NCBI RefSeq assembly: GCF_032595075.1
Contig: NZ_CP118735.1
Location: forward strand, 1,082,001-1,146,000
Length of the DNA: 64,000 bases
Source: Streptococcus sp. 29887
GTDB taxonomy: Bacteria > Bacillota > Bacilli > Lactobacillales > Streptococcaceae
Direction of reading: 5' to 3'
Part shown: in pieces, positions 16,231 through 25,246 of the stretch
Layout of the letters: the number at the start of each line of letters is the position of its first letter
Numbering within the stretch: position 1 is the first letter of the stretch
Notes under the pieces: generated by a model
What the model saw: only the letters and a program-made list of their open reading frames with translations
The model's database searches: none
Told to the model about the DNA's origin: nothing
Position numbers and translations under genes: made by a program

Positions 16231-19014
16231 ATGGATTTAAGAAGTCAGAAAAAAGCAGCTAAAGAATTTATTCTTCGATGGGAAGGCCGTGGCAATGAGC
16301 GTCAGGATAGTCAGTCATTTTGGTTGGATTTATTAGGCTCTGTGTATGGTATAGAGAATCCATCGGAATACATCACATTTGAAGACAAGGTCATATTGGA
16401 CCATACGAGTTTCATCGATGGCTACATAGACAAAACCAAGGTCATGATTGAGCAAAAAGGTGCGGATAAGGATTTGAACAAGGCCATCAAACAGTCAGAT
16501 GGTTCTTTGTTAACTCCATTCCAACAAGCTAAACGCTATTCAGCAAATTTGCCCTATTCCCAACGTCCTCGCTGGATTGTGACGTCAAACTTCAAGGAGT
16601 TTTATGTCTATGATATGGAGCAACCCAATGCCGAGGCAACGATTGTCAAGTTGGCGGATTTGGAGCAAGAGTTTTACCGTTTAGAATTTTTAGTTGATAA
16701 GTCGAATGAGCATCTAGAACGGGAAATGGAGATTTCCATGGAGGCTGGTGAAATTGTCCATGAGATGTATGAGGGGTTGCTCAAACAGTATAAAAATCCA
16801 AATAGCCCTGAAAGTCTGCACGCTATCAACCAGCTGATAGTTCGCTTGGTTTTCTGTTTATATGCAGAGGATTCAGGTCTTTTTGGACACAAGCTAGCCT
16901 TTCATGACTATCTGGCTCAGTTTCCGGCACCACATTTTCGTCGAGGTTTAATGGAACTTTTCCTCGTTTTGGACACACCAATTGATGAGCGTGACCCGTA
17001 CTTGGAGGATAGTCTGGCTGACTTTCCCTATGTCAATGGGGGCATGTTTGCTGAGAAACAGATTGAAATTCCGAATTTCACCGAGGAACTGCGTGACTTG
17101 ATTTTGGAACATGCTAGTTCTCAGTTTGACTGGTCAGACATCAGTCCGACCATCTTCGGTGCAGTTTTTGAGTCAACCCTCAACCCTGAGACCCGCCATT
17201 CGGGCGGTATGCACTATACCTCCATTGAAAATATCCATAAGGTCATCGATCCCCTCTTTTTGAATGACTTGAAAGATGAGTTAAACGACATCCGTCAATT
17301 TAAACAAGCCAAAACGGTGGAGCAAAAAGCCAAACAATTTCAGAATAAACTGGCTAGTCTGACCTTTTTTGACCCTGCCTGTGGGTCTGGTAACTTCTTG
17401 ACCGAAACCTATATCTCCCTCCGACGTTTGGAAAATGAAGCCATTAAGCTCTATATGGGAGATAGTGTCAAGCTAGACGTTGAAGAGCTCGACTTGGTCA
17501 AGGTCAAGCTCAATCAGTTCTACGGTATCGAGATAAATGATTTCGCCGTCTCCGTAGCCAAAACAGCTCTCTGGATAGCAGAAAGCCAGATGCTAGAAGC
17601 CACCAAAGAAATCGTCTATGCCGAACTTGACTTCCTGCCACTCAAGTCCTATACCAATATCCACCATGGCAATGCCCTAACGACTGACTGGGAAACAGTA
17701 GTGGATAAGGACAAGCTCAACTACATTATCGGAAATCCACCGTTTTTGGGTGCGAGAGTGATGAGTAAGGAGCAGAAAGAGGATTTATTGTCTGTTTTCG
17801 GAAACTACAAAGGGGCAGGCAATCTTGATTTTGTATCTGGTTGGTATCTGAAAGCAGCTCAACTAATGAGTGGAACAAATATTCAAACTGCTCTGGTTTC
17901 TACAAATTCGATTACTCAAGGTGAACAGGCTAGCTTACTTTGGAAAATTCTACTACAAGATTTTGATGTGTCGATAAATTTTGCTTATAAGACCTTCAAA
18001 TGGAATAGTGAAGCAAAGGATAAGGCAGCAGTCCACTGTGTTATTATTAGTTTTGGGAAGGAAAAAGCTGATAAAGTTCTTTTTGAAACACTTGACCAGG
18101 TGGTCAAAGTTAGTCATATCAATGGCTACCTTATCGATGCAGGGGACATATTCATCGAAAATCGGTCAAAACCAATTGGAGATGTTCCTGTAATGCAATT
18201 TGGCTCAATGCCAAATGACAATGGTTACCTAAGTAATTACACGCAAGAAGAAAAAGAAGTGATTTGTCAGCAATATCCGCATGCAGAAAAATTTTTCAGA
18301 CCAATATATGGTGCCAAGGAATTTATTAATAGAAAAGCTCGTTGGGCGATCTGGTTGGATAAGACAAACCCTAGTGAATGGCGCACTATAAAACCAATCA
18401 TAGACGCTGTTCAAGCTGTGAGAGAAAGTAGGGAATCATCTAATCGGGCTTCTACTCGGAAACTAGCTGATACTCCCTATCTATTTGGAGAAATCCGCCA
18501 ACCTGAGTCGGAATACTTGATTGTTCCAAAAGTTTCGTCAGAACGTCGTCGTTATATTCCTATTGGTTTTATGACTCCTGAAAAGTTAGCAAGTGACCTT
18601 GTTCTCGTTATCCCTGACGCCACCCTCTACCACTTCGGGATTCTCACATCCAACGTTCATATGGCTTGGATGCGGACGGTGGCAGGGCGATTGAAATCGG
18701 ACTATCGGTATTCAGCTAAGATTGTCTACAACAATTTCCCTTGGCCAGAGGTGACGGAGGAGCAGAAGGAGAAGATTGCTCAAACGGCTCAGGTGATTTT
18801 AGACGCACGTGCCCTCTATCCAGATTCGAGTCTTGCTGACCTCTATGATGAGTTGACCATGCCAGTTGAACTGAGAAAAGCTCACCAGGCCAATGATAGA
18901 GCTGTCATGACAGCCTACGACATGACCAAAGAAGTCGACGGCAAGAAAACCTGGTTAACCGAAAGTGAAACCGTTGAAAGATTGTTTGAGTTGTATGAGG
19001 AGTTGGTGAAATGA
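16231..19014 (+). CDS. Type IIL (MmeI-like) bifunctional restriction-modification enzyme
   Basis: 927 residues, close to the length of MmeI. The N-terminus carries a PD-(D/E)xK nuclease signature, D63-x10-E74-Q-K76 (FIDGYIDKTK then VMIEQK). A helical connector is followed by an N6-adenine methylase domain with DPACGSGNFL (381-390) and NPPFLG (502-507), then a target-recognition region (about 620-840) and a C-terminal helical part. This family cuts and methylates with one polypeptide and needs no separate methylase, since methylation of one strand suffices for protection. Both catalytic motifs are intact, so it is probably active. Its 3' end overlaps the next start (ATGA), so it forms an operon with a HEPN-like protein. 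As ICE cargo it would defend the host and help retain the element. Confidence 0.85.
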   Translation: MDLRSQKKAAKEFILRWEGRGNERQDSQSFWLDLLGSVYGIENPSEYITFEDKVILDHTSFIDGYIDKTKVMIEQKGADKDLNKAIKQSDGSLLTPFQQAKRYSANLPYSQRPRWIVTSNFKEFYVYDMEQPNAEATIVKLADLEQEFYRLEFLVDKSNEHLEREMEISMEAGEIVHEMYEGLLKQYKNPNSPESLHAINQLIVRLVFCLYAEDSGLFGHKLAFHDYLAQFPAPHFRRGLMELFLVLDTPIDERDPYLEDSLADFPYVNGGMFAEKQIEIPNFTEELRDLILEHASSQFDWSDISPTIFGAVFESTLNPETRHSGGMHYTSIENIHKVIDPLFLNDLKDELNDIRQFKQAKTVEQKAKQFQNKLASLTFFDPACGSGNFLTETYISLRRLENEAIKLYMGDSVKLDVEELDLVKVKLNQFYGIEINDFAVSVAKTALWIAESQMLEATKEIVYAELDFLPLKSYTNIHHGNALTTDWETVVDKDKLNYIIGNPPFLGARVMSKEQKEDLLSVFGNYKGAGNLDFVSGWYLKAAQLMSGTNIQTALVSTNSITQGEQASLLWKILLQDFDVSINFAYKTFKWNSEAKDKAAVHCVIISFGKEKADKVLFETLDQVVKVSHINGYLIDAGDIFIENRSKPIGDVPVMQFGSMPNDNGYLSNYTQEEKEVICQQYPHAEKFFRPIYGAKEFINRKARWAIWLDKTNPSEWRTIKPIIDAVQAVRESRESSNRASTRKLADTPYLFGEIRQPESEYLIVPKVSSERRRYIPIGFMTPEKLASDLVLVIPDATLYHFGILTSNVHMAWMRTVAGRLKSDYRYSAKIVYNNFPWPEVTEEQKEKIAQTAQVILDARALYPDSSLADLYDELTMPVELRKAHQANDRAVMTAYDMTKEVDGKKTWLTESETVERLFELYEELVK

Positions 19015-20000
19015 TTGATAATAATCAGTTAGCTGAGATGGCAAAAATAGCTGGTTCAATAATGTCTGAACATTCTTTTCGACTTGCTAAACTACACTCT
19101 GAATACATAAGTACAGTTTTTAGTGCAATGAAACCTGCCTTTAAGCAATTAGAAAAAAACATTCGGATAATAAATTCTACTCTTTCTAATATAATTCGAA
19201 ATATTGATTTTAAAGGCTTTCTCAAACAACTCGAAGAAAATGAAAAGAGAAAATTAGCTTACTGTTTAGAGTATGATATTTACATACCACCATTACTTTT
19301 GAATGATGTCTATATTCGAACAAGATTTGAAAATCAAGCTGAAGCTGATATGGTTTTACTTGAGCATCTGAATTATTGGAAAAGCAGCTATAATAAAACG
19401 GTTTATGACTTTATTCCCCTATCAATAGATACGTATTACGAAATAAATCAATTACTACAGTTGGAGAAACTTAAATATTATAAATTAATGGTAATATTTT
19501 GTCTGGAAAGAATTGAGTTTATAATCACTGAAATGCAGTTACAAGATGCCAGGAAGCTCTCAAAGATTAAAACGTCTCAGGCCGGTGTTAGAACTATAGT
19601 CGACAGTTTGCAAGGAAAAAGCGATTTCCTAAATAATCTTGTAAATGAGTTCTCCTATACAAGTGAATTTCATAAGGATAATTATAGAGAAATAAATTTA
19701 TTTAAGAGATTTGATGAAGTCGAAGATATGTATCGTAGAAATGAAATTCCTTTAAATAGAAATCTGTTCCTACATGGACTTATTAAGGAAGAGCAAGTTA
19801 ATTATTTAATGGTCCAGAAAGCAATTCTAGCCTATGCCTTTTTTAGACAAATTTATTTCTTAAAAAATCAATCTACTTTATCAAAAAAATACAGAGTACA
19901 ACAGTTTCAAAGAATTGGAAATTCACGAAAGCGTACAGTATTCAAAAAGGATATTAAATCGATTAATAGAGTGTACAGACCTAAATGTACTTCTTTGTAA
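19011..20000 (+). CDS. HEPN-like helical protein coupled to the type IIL enzyme
   Basis: 329 residues, almost all alpha-helical. Its start overlaps the stop of the restriction enzyme (ATGA), so it is made from the same message. Near the C-terminus is an Rx4H motif, R250-N-x3-H255 (PLNRNLFLHG), followed by a hydrophobic helix (NYLMVQKAILAYAFF). This resembles the NRH-x-LHG end of HEPN-type RNase domains, which are common in abortive-infection and CRISPR-Cas effectors. No other known domain was recognised. The coupling suggests an accessory or backup role to restriction, such as RNA cleavage when restriction fails, but this is inference. Followed by a terminator shared with the converging operon. 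Confidence 0.55.
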   Translation: MIDNNQLAEMAKIAGSIMSEHSFRLAKLHSEYISTVFSAMKPAFKQLEKNIRIINSTLSNIIRNIDFKGFLKQLEENEKRKLAYCLEYDIYIPPLLLNDVYIRTRFENQAEADMVLLEHLNYWKSSYNKTVYDFIPLSIDTYYEINQLLQLEKLKYYKLMVIFCLERIEFIITEMQLQDARKLSKIKTSQAGVRTIVDSLQGKSDFLNNLVNEFSYTSEFHKDNYREINLFKRFDEVEDMYRRNEIPLNRNLFLHGLIKEEQVNYLMVQKAILAYAFFRQIYFLKNQSTLSKKYRVQQFQRIGNSRKRTVFKKDIKSINRVYRPKCTSL

Positions 20001-20002
20001 TA

Positions 20003-20040
20003 AAATAGGAGCATCTTGCGTTGAGCTCCTATTTTTTATG
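20003..20040. terminator. Bidirectional terminator between the R-M and UmuC operons
   Basis: AAATAGGAGC (20003-20012) pairs with GCTCCTATTT (20025-20034), with A and T tracts on both sides. It serves the plus-strand HEPN-like gene and the minus-strand DUF5960 gene. Confidence 0.85.
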
Positions 20041-20329
20041 TCAAACTTGTAGTCGTTTTCTGATAGATGAATTTTCTAATCAATTTATTGTCTTTGTATG
20101 TTTCAATTTTGAAGATAAAATAATGATCTCGATTGTCTTTTGCTTTCTCTTTATTTAATACAAAATAGTTTATTCCTGAGGAAGCCATAGAATGCATTAG
20201 GTCATCAGTCAAGAATGTCAGTGGAATTGCTAACTTAGAATAGCGATAGAAATCCTCTTCAAATTTTCTGTAGCTATCACTAAAATAATCCATTTGTAAT
20301 TGATTTTTATTAAACTCAAGCTGATTCAT
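20036..20329 (-). CDS. DUF5960-family protein
   Basis: 97 residues. The N-terminus (NQLEFNKNQLQMDYFSDSY, then FEEDFYRYSKLAIPLTFLTDD) matches the streptococcal DUF5960 family as I recall it; function unknown. Last gene of the repressor-UmuC operon; its start overlaps the end of the YolD-like gene by 14 nt, so it is translationally coupled. Constant association with ICE-borne UmuC modules suggests a role in the SOS mutagenesis cassette, but nothing in the sequence shows an activity. Confidence 0.7.
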   Translation of the reverse strand: MNQLEFNKNQLQMDYFSDSYRKFEEDFYRYSKLAIPLTFLTDDLMHSMASSGINYFVLNKEKAKDNRDHYFIFKIETYKDNKLIRKFIYQKTTTSLT

Positions 20330-20666
20330 ACTCTACCTCCAAGTCTATTGCAAGAATATCTGAGATTTGGCTACTGATGTAACCTTCTTTAGTTTCAAAC
20401 GAAACAGATTGGAAGCTCAAATTTTTTACTTTTCCAATATAAATTTTTCCAGGGACTGTCAGAATACCAGTTAATTGGTGGCTATATAGTTGATTGAGTA
20501 GCAGTAGCTTATCTGATAAACTTAACTCACTTGAATAATCAATGCGATTGCGTTCTTGTTCTAAACCCGATGTATGTTCTGATAAGAAAAATCCCATCCA
20601 TTTGGCCATCTTTCGGTCTTGATATTCTCTAGCAACCTTAAATGGCAGATAACTTCTATCAATCAT
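20316..20666 (-). CDS. YolD-like protein (UmuC operon partner)
   Basis: 116 residues. It begins MIDRSYLPFKVAREYQDRKM and carries AKWMGFFLSEHTSGL, the pattern of YolD-like proteins encoded next to UmuC in Firmicutes. A small Sm-like beta-barrel follows (HQLTGILTVPGKIYIGKVKNL). The family is tied to SOS-induced translesion synthesis and may assist or restrain the Y-family polymerase. Its start overlaps the umuC-like stop (ATGA type), and the downstream DUF5960 gene overlaps its end. Confidence 0.8.
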   Translation of the reverse strand: MIDRSYLPFKVAREYQDRKMAKWMGFFLSEHTSGLEQERNRIDYSSELSLSDKLLLLNQLYSHQLTGILTVPGKIYIGKVKNLSFQSVSFETKEGYISSQISDILAIDLEVEYESA

Positions 20667-22078
20667 TTTAATCCCTCCAATCCTCCAGCGGAATGTCCGC
20701 CGACTAATCTACTGCGAGCAATTGCCCTTGAATTTTCTAATAAAGAACTAGCTTTCTGTACAGCAAGAAATCCAAATCGATCACGAATGGAATCAATGGT
20801 TGTCTCCAATTTTTCCTCTTTTTCACTTTCTTCAAAATTATCAAAAAGTGAAATCACAGCAAAGTTTTCATCCACCAATCCATCGTACCTTACAGCAATG
20901 CTTCTAACTGCCCCTCCATCGTATTTTGAACGAAAGAGAGAAACAACTTCATCTTGAAAGACAAGTGTACGATTATTGGGGTTAATTTTTCTTTGAACAT
21001 TGATTGATTTCTTGTTTTCGAAGTTTGAATAGCCTACATTTATGGCAACTACGGTTGCTTTTTTGTGCCTTCTGCGTAGCCGAATCGCAACTTGCTCTGC
21101 CATTTCCCGCAGGACAAGCTCTATATCACTTTGACGAGTGTAATCTTTATGGAGCACTTGCGAATTCCCAATCCCGACTGCTTTAGGGCGATAAGGTTCA
21201 TGGACATTACTTTCATCAATACCATTAGCATGAAACCAATGTTGCACGCCAATTACACCAAATTCTTTTTTCAAGATAGTAGGGTCACAGTTGGCCAATT
21301 CTTTGATGCTGTAGATTCCCAATTTGTTTAGTCGTTTTTCTGTTCGTGAACCTATTCCCCAAAAGTCAGTCATTTTTGGAATATTCCAGACCTTTGTTTC
21401 AACATCTTCATAGGACCAATTGGCACGCATGGTAGCAGTGGTTTTAGCTTCATTATCAAGTGCTAACTTAGCTAGAAGTGGATTGGCATTACTCATTCCA
21501 ACAGTTGAATAGACACCCGTTTTTTCCCAAATATCGTGTTGAATTTTTGCTGAAACCACATCTAACTTATCTTTGCGACTTAGAGATTTGTCTTCAACAA
21601 AATAATTTAGTGATGAAGTTAAGTCTATAAATCCTTCATCAATAGAATAGGGCAGAATATCTGTCAGATCTGCATAATTTTGAAATACCTTTTGTATTTC
21701 AAGATTTTTTTGAATGTACAAGTCCATTCTAGGTGGCACTATAAATGTACGCTTGGCCCAATTTTCTATGAAGGAAACAAATTTTGCATCCGTTGGCAAT
21801 CCTGAGATTTTAGCACGGTAGTAGTTAAATTTTCTGGTGTGAACATCAAAGGGGAGGTCGTAAGCTCTGCCAACATTTGCTTTACCAAAGACTTTTTTGA
21901 ACATTGGAGAGGAGGCTAGAATTAGACCAGAAGAGTTGTCAGCCCTACTCATGACACAAAGTGAAGTATGAAGCGGGTGAAGTCCTCTCTCTACACATTC
22001 GATTGATGCGTAGAAAGATTTCATATCAACAAAAGCAATATCGCTACGTGGTTCTTTTGAATAGTCGATATAGCCCAT
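20663..22078 (-). CDS. Y-family DNA polymerase, UmuC/ImpB type
   Basis: About 471 residues. Y-family signatures: IAFVDMKSFYASIE near the N-terminus (metal-binding Asp), YSIDEGFIDLT (catalytic DE), a helix-hairpin-helix segment (FWGIGSRTEKRLNKLGI), and the little-finger domain to the end. Translation most likely begins at the ATG at 22078, with AAGGTG about six bases upstream; a GTG at 22087 is possible but lacks a site. It performs error-prone bypass of DNA lesions. Copies on ICEs raise UV resistance and mutation rate of hosts. Expected to be controlled by the LexA-like repressor upstream. Confidence 0.9.
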   Translation of the reverse strand: MGYIDYSKEPRSDIAFVDMKSFYASIECVERGLHPLHTSLCVMSRADNSSGLILASSPMFKKVFGKANVGRAYDLPFDVHTRKFNYYRAKISGLPTDAKFVSFIENWAKRTFIVPPRMDLYIQKNLEIQKVFQNYADLTDILPYSIDEGFIDLTSSLNYFVEDKSLSRKDKLDVVSAKIQHDIWEKTGVYSTVGMSNANPLLAKLALDNEAKTTATMRANWSYEDVETKVWNIPKMTDFWGIGSRTEKRLNKLGIYSIKELANCDPTILKKEFGVIGVQHWFHANGIDESNVHEPYRPKAVGIGNSQVLHKDYTRQSDIELVLREMAEQVAIRLRRRHKKATVVAINVGYSNFENKKSINVQRKINPNNRTLVFQDEVVSLFRSKYDGGAVRSIAVRYDGLVDENFAVISLFDNFEESEKEEKLETTIDSIRDRFGFLAVQKASSLLENSRAIARSRLVGGHSAGGLEGLK

Positions 22079-22083
22079 ACTAT

Positions 22084-22218
22084 TCACCTTGTTTTTAGTT
22101 TTGCTAGTTCATCGACCAATTCTGTCAGATGGTCAGTTATGTCGTATTCTTTTTTTTCAAGAGATAAGATAATGCGGTCTTCCTTGAGGTAAATCATTTC
22201 TTTAACAAACTTTGACAT
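22084..22218 (-). CDS. Small ORF between the repressor and UmuC genes
   Basis: 44 residues (MSKFVKEMIYLKEDRIILSL..., ending LVDELAKLKTR). It begins 4 nt after the repressor stop and ends just before the umuC-like ATG; purine-rich GGAGGGTAGGAG precedes its ATG. The tight packing, start signal and lack of any other use for the gap support translation. Predicted as one long amphipathic helix or short coiled coil. No family recognised. It may simply keep ribosomes coupled along the operon or may modulate the polymerase. Confidence 0.55.
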   Translation of the reverse strand: MSKFVKEMIYLKEDRIILSLEKKEYDITDHLTELVDELAKLKTR

Positions 22219-22221
22219 CTC

Positions 22222-22914
22222 CTACCCTCCAATCACAGGCATGAAGTGCCCTACAACCTTGCCAACAATTCTGATTTCATCTTCAAAGGGGATAAATTTC
22301 TCGGCAACATCTGGATTGATAGAAACCATTCTAAAGCCGTCTTCTTCACGATAGAGTTTCTTGATGTAGAGAGCTCCATTCCAGTTTAATGCATAGACAG
22401 CCCCATCATAATCAAATCCAGTAGCTCGAATCAACGCAACCTCTCCGTCTTTGTAAACAGGTTCCATTGAGTCACCTGAAATCCAAGTCGCTATATCAAA
22501 CCCTGAATATTCATCTTCTGAATAAACAGTTTCTGTTTCATACTCATCAAAGAAACTTTCACCTGGTCCGGCAGATAATTGAACTTCGGAAATCACCTGA
22601 TAGGAGAACAGTGACACAACATTCTCAGCAATGGATTGAGAAGCTAAAAGTTGTTCAACATAATCCTCGGCAGCTAATTTATTTTCATCTGTGAGTAGAA
22701 GATAGTTTTGAACGATAGTATATTCAGATTCAAAAAAAGATTCCTCTACATCGAAAATATCAGCAAGTATTGAAAGATTCTTCTGATTTGGTTTGGTTTT
22801 TCCGCTTTCCCAGGCACTAAAAGACATGCGACTAATATTCAGTTTTCGTGCTATTTCAGCTTGTGAGAATCCTAATTCTGTTCTTTTTTCTTTTAATTTT
22901 TTTGGAGAGAACAT
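22222..22914 (-). CDS. LexA-like S24 repressor with XRE helix-turn-helix
   Basis: 230 residues. N-terminal XRE HTH (4-60: GFSQAEIARKLNISRMSFSA) and C-terminal S24/LexA self-cleavage domain. The probable cleavage bond is A115-G116 (SAGPGE), the nucleophile Ser149 (GDSMEP), and the base Lys185 or Lys186 (YIKKLY). On DNA damage, RecA-stimulated self-cleavage would release the operon. First gene of the operon with the small ORF, UmuC, YolD and DUF5960 genes. A palindrome at 22934-22945 next to its promoter is the likely operator. Close in architecture to the HdiR/UmuD-like regulators of streptococci. Confidence 0.87.
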   Translation of the reverse strand: MFSPKKLKEKRTELGFSQAEIARKLNISRMSFSAWESGKTKPNQKNLSILADIFDVEESFFESEYTIVQNYLLLTDENKLAAEDYVEQLLASQSIAENVVSLFSYQVISEVQLSAGPGESFFDEYETETVYSEDEYSGFDIATWISGDSMEPVYKDGEVALIRATGFDYDGAVYALNWNGALYIKKLYREEDGFRMVSINPDVAEKFIPFEDEIRIVGKVVGHFMPVIGG

Positions 22915-22933
22915 GTTTACTCCTTTATTTGTC

Positions 22934-22981
22934 AGTTTATAAACTTACACAAAGTATAAAATATTTTTTGCATTTTGACAA
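22934..22981 (-). promoter_or_regulatory. Promoter and operator of the SOS-type operon
   Basis: On the minus strand TTGTCA (22981-22976), a 17-nt spacer and TATACT (22958-22953) form a good promoter. Just downstream, over the expected transcription start, is the perfect 12-bp palindrome AGTTTATAAACT (22934-22945). A related ACTTATACTTG sequence lies over the -35 region. Both are candidate binding sites for the LexA-like repressor. Confidence 0.7.
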
Positions 22982-23077
22982 GTATAAGTTAAAAAAATAA
23001 TTCGACAATTCCATATAATGTGCGGACAAAATATGAGAAATGCAGTAAACTAGAAGTGCGAAAGGAGTGATACTGTT

Positions 23078-23575
23078 ATGATTTTGTTAAGTTTATATGG
23101 GCTAATTATTGTAGCAGCAATTTGTCTTTTCTTTTTCTTTGCAAAGACTTCTGTTAAGCTTAGTTGTTTTGCAATTGATTTCGTTGCAGTATTTATATAT
23201 ACAATTTATCTTTTACATGATGCAATCTCTAGCAAGATTTCAAGCGGTAATATGATTTATTTTTGGGATGTTTTGCTTGGATTGGCTTCAGTCGTTGTAT
23301 ATGGTTTTCTATTGTTGTTGTTGACCATTTACTTGCCAAAGGTAAGTAAGATTATCAATTTCGTCATAGTATATTTTGGTGTAGGGATAGGTATTTGTTT
23401 GGCAACTGATTTCATAACTTCCCTGTTATCAATCTTTAATTCAAACATTGAAGCAACCTATCGGTTACAGTTTTTGAATAATGACCTTGCTAATGATGTA
23501 TTTTACTATGTACAATTTCTCTTTGTTTCTATACCTGTATGGAAGAAGCGGATGGATTATCTAGCTGGTGAATAA
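23078..23575 (+). CDS. Hypothetical multi-pass membrane protein
   Basis: 165 residues with about five strongly hydrophobic segments (MILLSLYGLIIVAAICLFFFF, a second around 22-42, then YFWDVLLGLASVVVYGFLLL, FVIVYFGVGIGICLATDFI, and a final one). A GAAAGGAG site precedes the ATG. It lies alone between the divergent repressor operon and the converging relaxase gene, whose stop is only two bases away with no terminator between them. No family recognised. It may be an ICE cargo or maintenance gene such as an entry-exclusion or immunity-like membrane protein; this is a guess. Confidence 0.65.
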   Translation: MILLSLYGLIIVAAICLFFFFAKTSVKLSCFAIDFVAVFIYTIYLLHDAISSKISSGNMIYFWDVLLGLASVVVYGFLLLLLTIYLPKVSKIINFVIVYFGVGIGICLATDFITSLLSIFNSNIEATYRLQFLNNDLANDVFYYVQFLFVSIPVWKKRMDYLAGE

Positions 23576-23577
23576 TC

Positions 23578-24873
23578 TTAAATATTGCGATTTTGTTCAG
23601 TTTCAAAGTAATAGTCAATATTTTTCTTGTGCTGATATAGTTTGTTGAATTGAAATTTTATTTGAGAATACTCTGTCATAAGGGTATTCTTTTTTTCTTG
23701 CAATTGTTCTAACTGGGATAATATGTCTTTTGGATTGGCTGATTTATTATTGAGTGAAAGGTCTTGTTTGGCCATTTTGTAGGCAGTAATTTCTTTCTGA
23801 TATTCTTTTAAGAACTGGCGATTATTTGGTTGCTTCTGATAATGATGATAAATGAGTCTATTCTTCTGTATGACGTGAAGATTTTCCATTATCTTACCAA
23901 GTTCCGTCATTTCTTTATCAATTTGCTTAACTTCATCTTGAATCAAGATTTGTTTATCAGCAATAGATTCGATGGCAAGTTCTAAATCATTTTTTGTTTG
24001 AATACCTAGGTTTCTCAGTTCAACTAGACCTTGTGCCATGGATTTTAAGTTGTGTTTTCTCGCCCAAAATTCTAAACCTTTCTTGTCATTAAATTTAGTT
24101 GTATCAATAAGTTGTTGAGGCGGATTATTCTCAATTCTTTCTTTCAATCTCTCCTCAGTATAGTCGGATCCAATCGTTTTAGAGCGTGTAAATCTAGTAG
24201 CATTTTTACATTTGAAGGCAATGTGTTTTCCAAATTTGATTTCGCATTTTGATTTCTTCATACGGTCAAGAAAGTCGTCCCATGAGTTCGAACGTGAAAT
24301 ATTTAGGTCGATAAGAAATTGTAAATATGACTTCCAACCTTTACCATTTTGGCTTTGTTCCCACTCATAATGGGATTTTCCTCTGGTTTTGTATTTCGTA
24401 CGATAAGTTTGATAATGTTCATCAATAATTGACAATTTGTATTTTTTGCATAAGCGATCACTAGTAGACCGTATTTGCTGATAGGTCCGTTTATTGCTTT
24501 GATAGCATTTCCCAGTTTCAAAATTGACATTATTAAAAATAATATGATTATGAATATGGCCTTTGTCAATATGAGTAGTAAGTACAAATTCATACTCATC
24601 TTTCAAGATATTTTTACAGAGTTCTAATCCAATTTTATGGGCAGTTTCTTGGTCAACTTCACCTGGTAAGAAGGATTGAATCAGGTGTCTAGCTAGTACC
24701 GTTCCATTTACTTTTTTCTCTTTTCGAGTTTGTAAGAATTGTAAATGAGCAGTGGTAGGGAAACACATGTGTGTCGAAATGAGCGTTTGATCATCTGTTT
24801 TTTTCTTCTCAAGGATGTAGTCTATTGCAAAATGCATAGTAGATTTAATGGGGTGAATTTTAGTAACAGCCAT
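23578..24873 (-). CDS. Relaxase/mobilisation nuclease (MOBP type)
   Basis: 431 residues. The N-terminal relaxase domain has the three-histidine metal-binding motif HIDKGHIHNH (101-110). A conserved IDEHYQTYRTKYKTRGKS segment follows, then a long coiled-coil C-terminal half (about 285-425). It nicks one strand at oriT, stays bound to the 5' end and leads the strand into the recipient. Encoded directly after the MobC-like gene (1-nt gap), facing away from a probable oriT at 25230-25350. Typical of the conserved relaxase of ICESa2603/Tn1549-like elements. Confidence 0.9.
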   Translation of the reverse strand: MAVTKIHPIKSTMHFAIDYILEKKKTDDQTLISTHMCFPTTAHLQFLQTRKEKKVNGTVLARHLIQSFLPGEVDQETAHKIGLELCKNILKDEYEFVLTTHIDKGHIHNHIIFNNVNFETGKCYQSNKRTYQQIRSTSDRLCKKYKLSIIDEHYQTYRTKYKTRGKSHYEWEQSQNGKGWKSYLQFLIDLNISRSNSWDDFLDRMKKSKCEIKFGKHIAFKCKNATRFTRSKTIGSDYTEERLKERIENNPPQQLIDTTKFNDKKGLEFWARKHNLKSMAQGLVELRNLGIQTKNDLELAIESIADKQILIQDEVKQIDKEMTELGKIMENLHVIQKNRLIYHHYQKQPNNRQFLKEYQKEITAYKMAKQDLSLNNKSANPKDILSQLEQLQEKKNTLMTEYSQIKFQFNKLYQHKKNIDYYFETEQNRNI

Positions 24874-24874
24874 A

Positions 24875-25228
24875 TCAAATATCCCCCTGATTTGTTCTGT
24901 TGTAGAGTATGTTTTGTAGTTTATTGAGTTCCTTACTCAAACGATGTATTTCGTTTTGGATTGTCGTAATGTCCTCTTTATAAACAAGGGAGTAAGTATT
25001 GACCTTCTTGGCAATTTGGTTGACATTAGTGGAGGTCTTTGAAAGGAGATGTTGTAACTCTCTAAATGGTTGCATATCGACTTCATAAATCGATGTTTCA
25101 AGGATACACTTGAGGACGAAATGCCGCATTGATTTTGACCGAGATTGTCCATATTTTTGTCGCACTTGAGCAAGTTCTTTATCCGAAAGTCGAATTTTTA
25201 ATTGGTTTGGTCTAGTACGTTTTTCCAT
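24875..25228 (-). CDS. MobC-like relaxosome accessory protein
   Basis: 117 residues with an N-terminal ribbon-helix-helix type basic region (NQLKIRLSDKELAQVRQKYG) and a C-terminal helical segment (LLSKTSTNVNQIAKKVNTYS, the usual MobC signature) ending in a coiled coil. MobC proteins bind oriT, help melt it and load the relaxase. The gene starts right beside the probable oriT and is followed by the relaxase gene. Confidence 0.88.
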   Translation of the reverse strand: MEKRTRPNQLKIRLSDKELAQVRQKYGQSRSKSMRHFVLKCILETSIYEVDMQPFRELQHLLSKTSTNVNQIAKKVNTYSLVYKEDITTIQNEIHRLSKELNKLQNILYNRTNQGDI

Positions 25229-25246
25229 TGTCTATTCCTTCCTATA

